Source: an uncultured Austwickia sp. (GTDB lineage: Bacteria > Actinomycetota > Actinomycetes > Actinomycetales > Dermatophilaceae). Taken from it: a DNA stretch of 8,704 bases. Below the pieces are notes generated by a model, which saw only the letters and a program-made list of their open reading frames with translations, did not search any database and was not told the origin of the DNA. The position numbers and the translations under genes were made by a program. This document shows, piece after piece, positions 5,774 to 8,704 of this stretch. The stretch covers positions 1 to 8,704 of the forward strand of contig CAKUSI010000147.1 in NCBI GenBank assembly GCA_934678955.1, read 5' to 3'. Each line of letters begins with the position of its first letter. Within the stretch, counting starts at the first letter, position 1.

Positions 5774-7006
5774 TCAGGCGCCGGCAGAGCCAAGCCGCGG
5801 CAACCGGGCCGCCGCCGCCGCGATCCGCTCGTCGCTCGCGGTGAGCGCGACGCGCACGTGTCGACCGGACCGGGTGCCGTAGAACGAGCCGGGAGCCGCC
5901 AGGATTCCGATCGCGGCGAGGGCGTCGATCGTTGCCCAGCAGTCCTCGTCGCGAGTGCACCACAGGTAGAGCCCCGCCTCGGAGTCCTCGACCCGGAGCC
6001 CTGCCTCCGCCAGCGCCGGCGCGAGCACGGCCCGCCGGGCGGCGTAGCGCTCCCGCTGCTCGGCGACGTGTTCGTCGTCCCGCAGCGCGACGCGCATCGC
6101 CTCCTGCACCGGCGTCGGCATCATCATCCCGGCGTGCTTGCGGACCTCCAGGACCTCCTTGACGATCCGCACGTCGCCCGCGAGGAAGGCCGCACGATAA
6201 CCCGCCAGGTTGCTCTGCTTGCTGAGCGAGTAGCAGACGAGGAGCCCCGTGTGATCCCCGCCGCAGACGTCGGGGTGGAGCAGGCTCGGGACGCTGCCGG
6301 CACGACCTCCGCCGAGCTCGCCCCCGTCGTCGTCCACCCCGTCGCGCCAGTCCAGCTCCGCGTAGCACTCGTCGCTGACCACCACCGCGCCGCGCTGCCG
6401 CGCCCAGGCGACCACTTTCGCGAGGTGCGCCGCGCCTAGGACCTTCCCCGTGGGGTTGCAGGGCGAGTTGACCCAGACCAGCCGGGGCGCGGTGGCGCCG
6501 CTGACCGGGCCCAGCTCGGTCAGGCCCGCGAAGGGCACCGGGGTGGCGCCGGCGAGGCGCGCACCCACGTCGTAGGTCGGGTAGGCGACCGCGGGGAACG
6601 CGACCCGGTCCCCGCGCCCGAGGCCGAGCAGCGTCGGCAGCCAGGCGACCAGTTCCTTGCTGCCGATCGTCGGCAGCACCCCGTCCGGGTCGACGTCGGG
6701 CACGAGCCTCCGCCGGGCGAACCAGTCGGCGACGGCCTCGCGCAGCGCGGCGGTCCCATAGGTGGCCGGGTAGCCGTGCGCGTCCGAGGCCCCGGCCAGG
6801 GCGTCGCGGACCACCTGCGGGGTGGGGTCGATCGGCGTCCCCACCGACAGGTCGACGATCCCCTCCGAGTGCGACTGCGCCCGAGACCGGGCCGCGGCCA
6901 GCGTGTCCCACGGGAACGCGGGAAGCCTCACACCGGGGACTGCGACCGGACGCGCGGGCGGGCCCCCCACCAGGGAGGGCCCGCCCGTGAGCGCTTCGTC
7001 GGTCAC
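5774..7006 (-). CDS. dapC: Succinyldiaminopimelate transaminase (actinobacterial DapC type)
   Basis: This PLP-dependent fold-type I aminotransferase converts N-succinyl-2-amino-6-oxopimelate to N-succinyl-LL-diaminopimelate with glutamate, the step between DapD and DapE. Visible in the 410-residue reading: FPWDTL, the N-terminal signature of this subgroup (31-36); IVDLSVGTP (50-58); NSPCNPTG with Asn184; SDECY with Asp212 and Tyr215, which contact PLP; SLSK with the Schiff-base Lys263; and HVRVALT with the carboxylate-binding Arg385. An acidic/Gly-rich insertion lies at about 222-235. GTG 7006 overlaps the fdxC stop as GTGA, suggesting coupling, but the added 25 residues are Gly/Pro-rich and a terminator-like hairpin lies within them. 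GTG 6931 gives 385 residues and matches how relatives begin. The function is sure, the start is not. Confidence 0.93.
   Translation of the reverse strand: MTDEALTGGPSLVGGPPARPVAVPGVRLPAFPWDTLAAARSRAQSHSEGIVDLSVGTPIDPTPQVVRDALAGASDAHGYPATYGTAALREAVADWFARRRLVPDVDPDGVLPTIGSKELVAWLPTLLGLGRGDRVAFPAVAYPTYDVGARLAGATPVPFAGLTELGPVSGATAPRLVWVNSPCNPTGKVLGAAHLAKVVAWARQRGAVVVSDECYAELDWRDGVDDDGGELGGGRAGSVPSLLHPDVCGGDHTGLLVCYSLSKQSNLAGYRAAFLAGDVRIVKEVLEVRKHAGMMMPTPVQEAMRVALRDDEHVAEQRERYAARRAVLAPALAEAGLRVEDSEAGLYLWCTRDEDCWATIDALAAIGILAAPGSFYGTRSGRHVRVALTASDERIAAAAARLPRLGSAGA
6955..6987 (-). terminator. GC hairpin at the fdxC-dapC junction
   Basis: Arms 6955-6968 and 6974-6987 give a 14-pair stem with a five-base loop. 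Pairing is complete in minus-strand RNA (one G-U) but has an A-C mismatch in plus-strand RNA. It begins 15 bases after the fdxC stop codon, the usual place for an intrinsic terminator, though without a U tract. If dapC starts at 7006 the hairpin is inside codons 7-18; if it starts at 6931 the hairpin lies in the intergenic space. Confidence 0.5.
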
Positions 7007-7320
7007 TCCTTGGGAGGCAAGCCCGCGATGAACGGAACGTCCTTGCCCGTCGCGCCGAGCTTCGCGGCTCCGCCGGGGCTGCCGAGCTCCTCGAAGAAGT
7101 CCGCGTTCGCCTGGGTGAAGTCGGTCCACTCCTCGGGCACGTCGTCTTCGTAGAAGATGGCCTCGACCGGGCACGCCGGCTCGCAGGCGCCGCAGTCGAC
7201 GCACTCGTCAGGGTGGATGTAGAGGGTCCGGTCGCCCTCGTAGATGCAGTCGACGGGGCACTCCTCGACGCATGCCTTGTCCTTGGTGTCAACGCAAGGC
7301 TGGGCGATGACGTACGTCAT
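7003..7320 (-). CDS. fdxC: Seven-iron ferredoxin ([3Fe-4S][4Fe-4S])
   Basis: A small cytosolic electron carrier of 105 residues. Cysteines stand at 9, 17, 21, 25, 40, 43, 46 and 50. By analogy with Azotobacter ferredoxin I, Cys9, Cys17 and Cys50 would hold the 3Fe-4S cluster; Cys21, Cys40, Cys43 and Cys46 the 4Fe-4S cluster; Cys25 would be the free cysteine near it. The C-terminal half (about 55-105) is the long acidic extension usual for this type. ATG 7320 is set by a strong AGGAGG (7329-7334) eight bases upstream and by the conserved [11 protein letters not shown] start; reading back to 7482 would add 54 residues unlike the family. It immediately precedes dapC, as in mycobacteria, although no ferredoxin-dependent step in lysine synthesis is known. 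Its redox partner is not visible here. Confidence 0.96.
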   Translation of the reverse strand: MTYVIAQPCVDTKDKACVEECPVDCIYEGDRTLYIHPDECVDCGACEPACPVEAIFYEDDVPEEWTDFTQANADFFEELGSPGGAAKLGATGKDVPFIAGLPPKE

Positions 7321-7429
7321 AGATCGGTCCTCCTGGTGCGGGTAGTTGTAGGCCCCAGTATGCCCCCCTACCACCGGTTCACGCGCGCGGCTTGAGGGAA
7401 TGTTGTGGGCCAATCGTCGAGGATTCGTC

Positions 7430-7546
7430 TCCAATTTGGAAACGCAGATGCGACGAAAACAGCGTCGTAGACCCGCAAACACCGCAACTGCGGGGGTTTT
7501 GTGGAAGTGGGACCGAAGCAGCGTCGCCGGTTGCGCGGCACCGCGC
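7430..7546 (-). other. Intergenic region with several small inverted repeats
   Basis: The 231 bases between the VanW-family stop and fdxC contain GCGCGG/CCGCGC (7533-7546), five bases past that stop; CCCGCA/TGCGGG (7472-7494) followed on the plus strand by GGTTTT; CGACG/CGTCG (7451-7467); and the palindrome TCCAATTTGGA (7430-7440). The first ones may form a composite terminator for the VanW-family gene. The last could be an operator for fdxC. No convincing fdxC -35/-10 pair was found. This stretch is AT-richer than its surroundings. Confidence 0.35.
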
Positions 7547-7551
7547 GCAGG

Positions 7552-8704
7552 TCACCCCACGCACCTCACGGCGGGGATCGGAGCGTAGCGCGTCTGCACG
7601 GACTCCCGGCCGGCCTCCCGCCCTTCCCGGGTCATCACGCGCGTCACCGTGATGTCGAACCCGGACTGGGCCGAGCGGGCGACGCAGCGCGACGAGCGCT
7701 CGAGGGTCCCTTCGGGACGCACCACGCTGCTCGGCCCTGCCGCCGACACCTGCGTCGTCGTGCCCGGCGCCCCCCACAGTCGCACGTCGACCGTGTCGCC
7801 CCGGACCGCCGCGCTCACCCAGACGCCGCTGTCGTCGGGAGCGGTGAACGTGACGTTGGCCGCGCCGAAGGGCGCGCGGGCGTCGAGCCCGGCCGTCAGC
7901 CCGGTCACATAGACGGAATGTGGCGCGCGTGGACCGAGAGCGAGCCCGCCACGGAAGGCCGCCTCATACAGCGCCGAGGACACGTGCGAGACACCCGCGT
8001 CGTCCTCCCCCTCCTGCCCCGGGAAGGGCGTAGTGGCCGCGACGAATCCGCGAGAGGGGGCACGGAGCCCGACGCGGCCGTTGAAGTCGAAGACGGCACC
8101 TGGGGCGAGCGCCGCGCCGTCCAGCAAGGTGGCGGCCCGCGCTGCGTTGGCGACCCGCTCGGGCGTCGCCGACGGGTCGGCGAACCGGACGGAGGCCCGG
8201 CCGATCTCGGCGCTGATCGACCAGTCCTGCAACATCTCCTCGGTGATGCGTGGCGGCGCGTCCTGCAGGACCAGCTCGGCCACTCGCGGCCCTGCGGTCA
8301 ACGCGCGCGTGACCGCCTCCACGCTCTGGAGGCCGTCCAACACCCGGCCCGTTACGGACGGCACCACCCGCGGGCGGTCGCCGTCCACCCGCAGCGACGC
8401 GTCCACGGCCGGATGCTCCAGCCCGGGCGCGGCCTGTCGGATGGCGGCGACCAGAGGCGCTTCCAGAACACGTAAGTGGAGCGTGCCGGCGTCGTCGGCC
8501 ATGGACAGGGCAGGCGCCAGGGCCGCCACGGTCAGCGACGCCGTCCGGCCGTCCGCACGCACCGCCAGAGGACCGTCCAGCGCGGGGCGGGCCACCTCCT
8601 CCAACGCGCGCTCGTACTCCTGCGCGCCGACCCGGGGCGCGACCTCCTCCAGCACCCCTTGGATGACGTCCCGGCGGTCGGGCCAGCGCGACGCCACCTC
8701 GTCC
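7552..8704 (-). CDS. VanW family protein with peptidoglycan-binding-like repeat (partial, 5' end beyond window)
   Basis: 383 residues are visible. The frame stays open to the window edge and the GTG at 8697 looks internal (DEVASRW), so the N-terminus, normally with a membrane anchor, is missing. Numbered from 8697, residues about 25-145 resemble the PG_binding_4 domain that precedes VanW domains. The VanW domain runs from about 185 to 290: the LLDGAALAPGAVFDFNGRVG opening, GVSHVSSALYEAAF, then HSVYVTGLTAGLDA. The VanW signature GGGVCQVS appears here as DAGVSHVS, so Cys is Ser (position 237) and Gln is His. A C-terminal beta-rich part with Cys338 and Cys379 follows. It is probably an exported envelope protein; the biochemical role of VanW is unknown, and resistance to vancomycin should not be inferred. 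Confidence 0.88.
   Translation of the reverse strand, partial: DEVASRWPDRRDVIQGVLEEVAPRVGAQEYERALEEVARPALDGPLAVRADGRTASLTVAALAPALSMADDAGTLHLRVLEAPLVAAIRQAAPGLEHPAVDASLRVDGDRPRVVPSVTGRVLDGLQSVEAVTRALTAGPRVAELVLQDAPPRITEEMLQDWSISAEIGRASVRFADPSATPERVANAARAATLLDGAALAPGAVFDFNGRVGLRAPSRGFVAATTPFPGQEGEDDAGVSHVSSALYEAAFRGGLALGPRAPHSVYVTGLTAGLDARAPFGAANVTFTAPDDSGVWVSAAVRGDTVDVRLWGAPGTTTQVSAAGPSSVVRPEGTLERSSRCVARSAQSGFDITVTRVMTREGREAGRESVQTRYAPIPAVRCVG

Noticed and set aside
5697..7292. Minus-strand open frame of 531 codons overlapping dapC and fdxC
   Set aside because: It is an out-of-frame reading of two well-identified genes, dominated by Arg, Gly and Pro.
7321..7482. Extended N-terminus for the ferredoxin starting at 7482
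   Set aside because: The AGGAGG eight bases before ATG 7320 and the conserved family start make the short form far more likely.
7552..8704. VanW-family gene as a vancomycin-resistance determinant
   Set aside because: No vanHAX-type genes are present, and VanW domains are widespread in non-resistant bacteria.

Overview
The window is GC-rich throughout and every gene matches Actinomycetota families, so it is most likely a chromosomal segment of a high-GC actinobacterium. The actinobacterial-type DapC, DapD and DapE, the seven-iron ferredoxin placed just before dapC, and the Arg-rich, TM-anchored lysozyme-like protein all point that way. I cannot assign a genus. There is no sign of phage, plasmid, insertion sequence, CRISPR or tRNA. 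The longest gaps between genes are about 230-270 bases, and all hold regulatory-looking structure.

Left part (1-2163): a peroxide-defence pair on the minus strand, ahpC (1431-1994) followed by ahpF (1-1159, cut off by the window edge). Upstream of ahpC is a four-box element with the exact spacing of an OxyR site (2127-2163), then a candidate -10 and a leader with competing G/C-tract pairings. Two strong hairpins lie between ahpC and ahpF, so the reductase subunit may be made at a lower level than the peroxidase or from its own promoter.

Middle part (2230-5700): diaminopimelate/lysine biosynthesis. dapE (minus) sits downstream of a small unknown gene (minus). dapD (plus) is divergent from both and is followed 12 bases later by a membrane-anchored lysozyme-fold protein. 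DapD and DapE carry out the acylation and deacylation steps of the succinylase route to diaminopimelate, which serves both lysine and peptidoglycan. Both dapD and the small gene look leaderless.

Right part (5774-8704): dapC and fdxC, both minus, with fdxC upstream and touching dapC through a GTGA overlap. A GC-rich terminator-like hairpin just past the fdxC stop makes the dapC start uncertain. DapC performs the aminotransferase step between DapD and DapE, so three successive enzymes of the succinylase branch lie within 5 kb but in three transcription units. A partial VanW-family envelope protein (minus) occupies the right edge. A three-unit repeat forming a hairpin separates the convergent lysozyme-like gene and dapC.

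I found no undescribed multi-gene system. This is mostly ordinary core metabolism, and the points worth a second look are regulatory structures and a few protein details.
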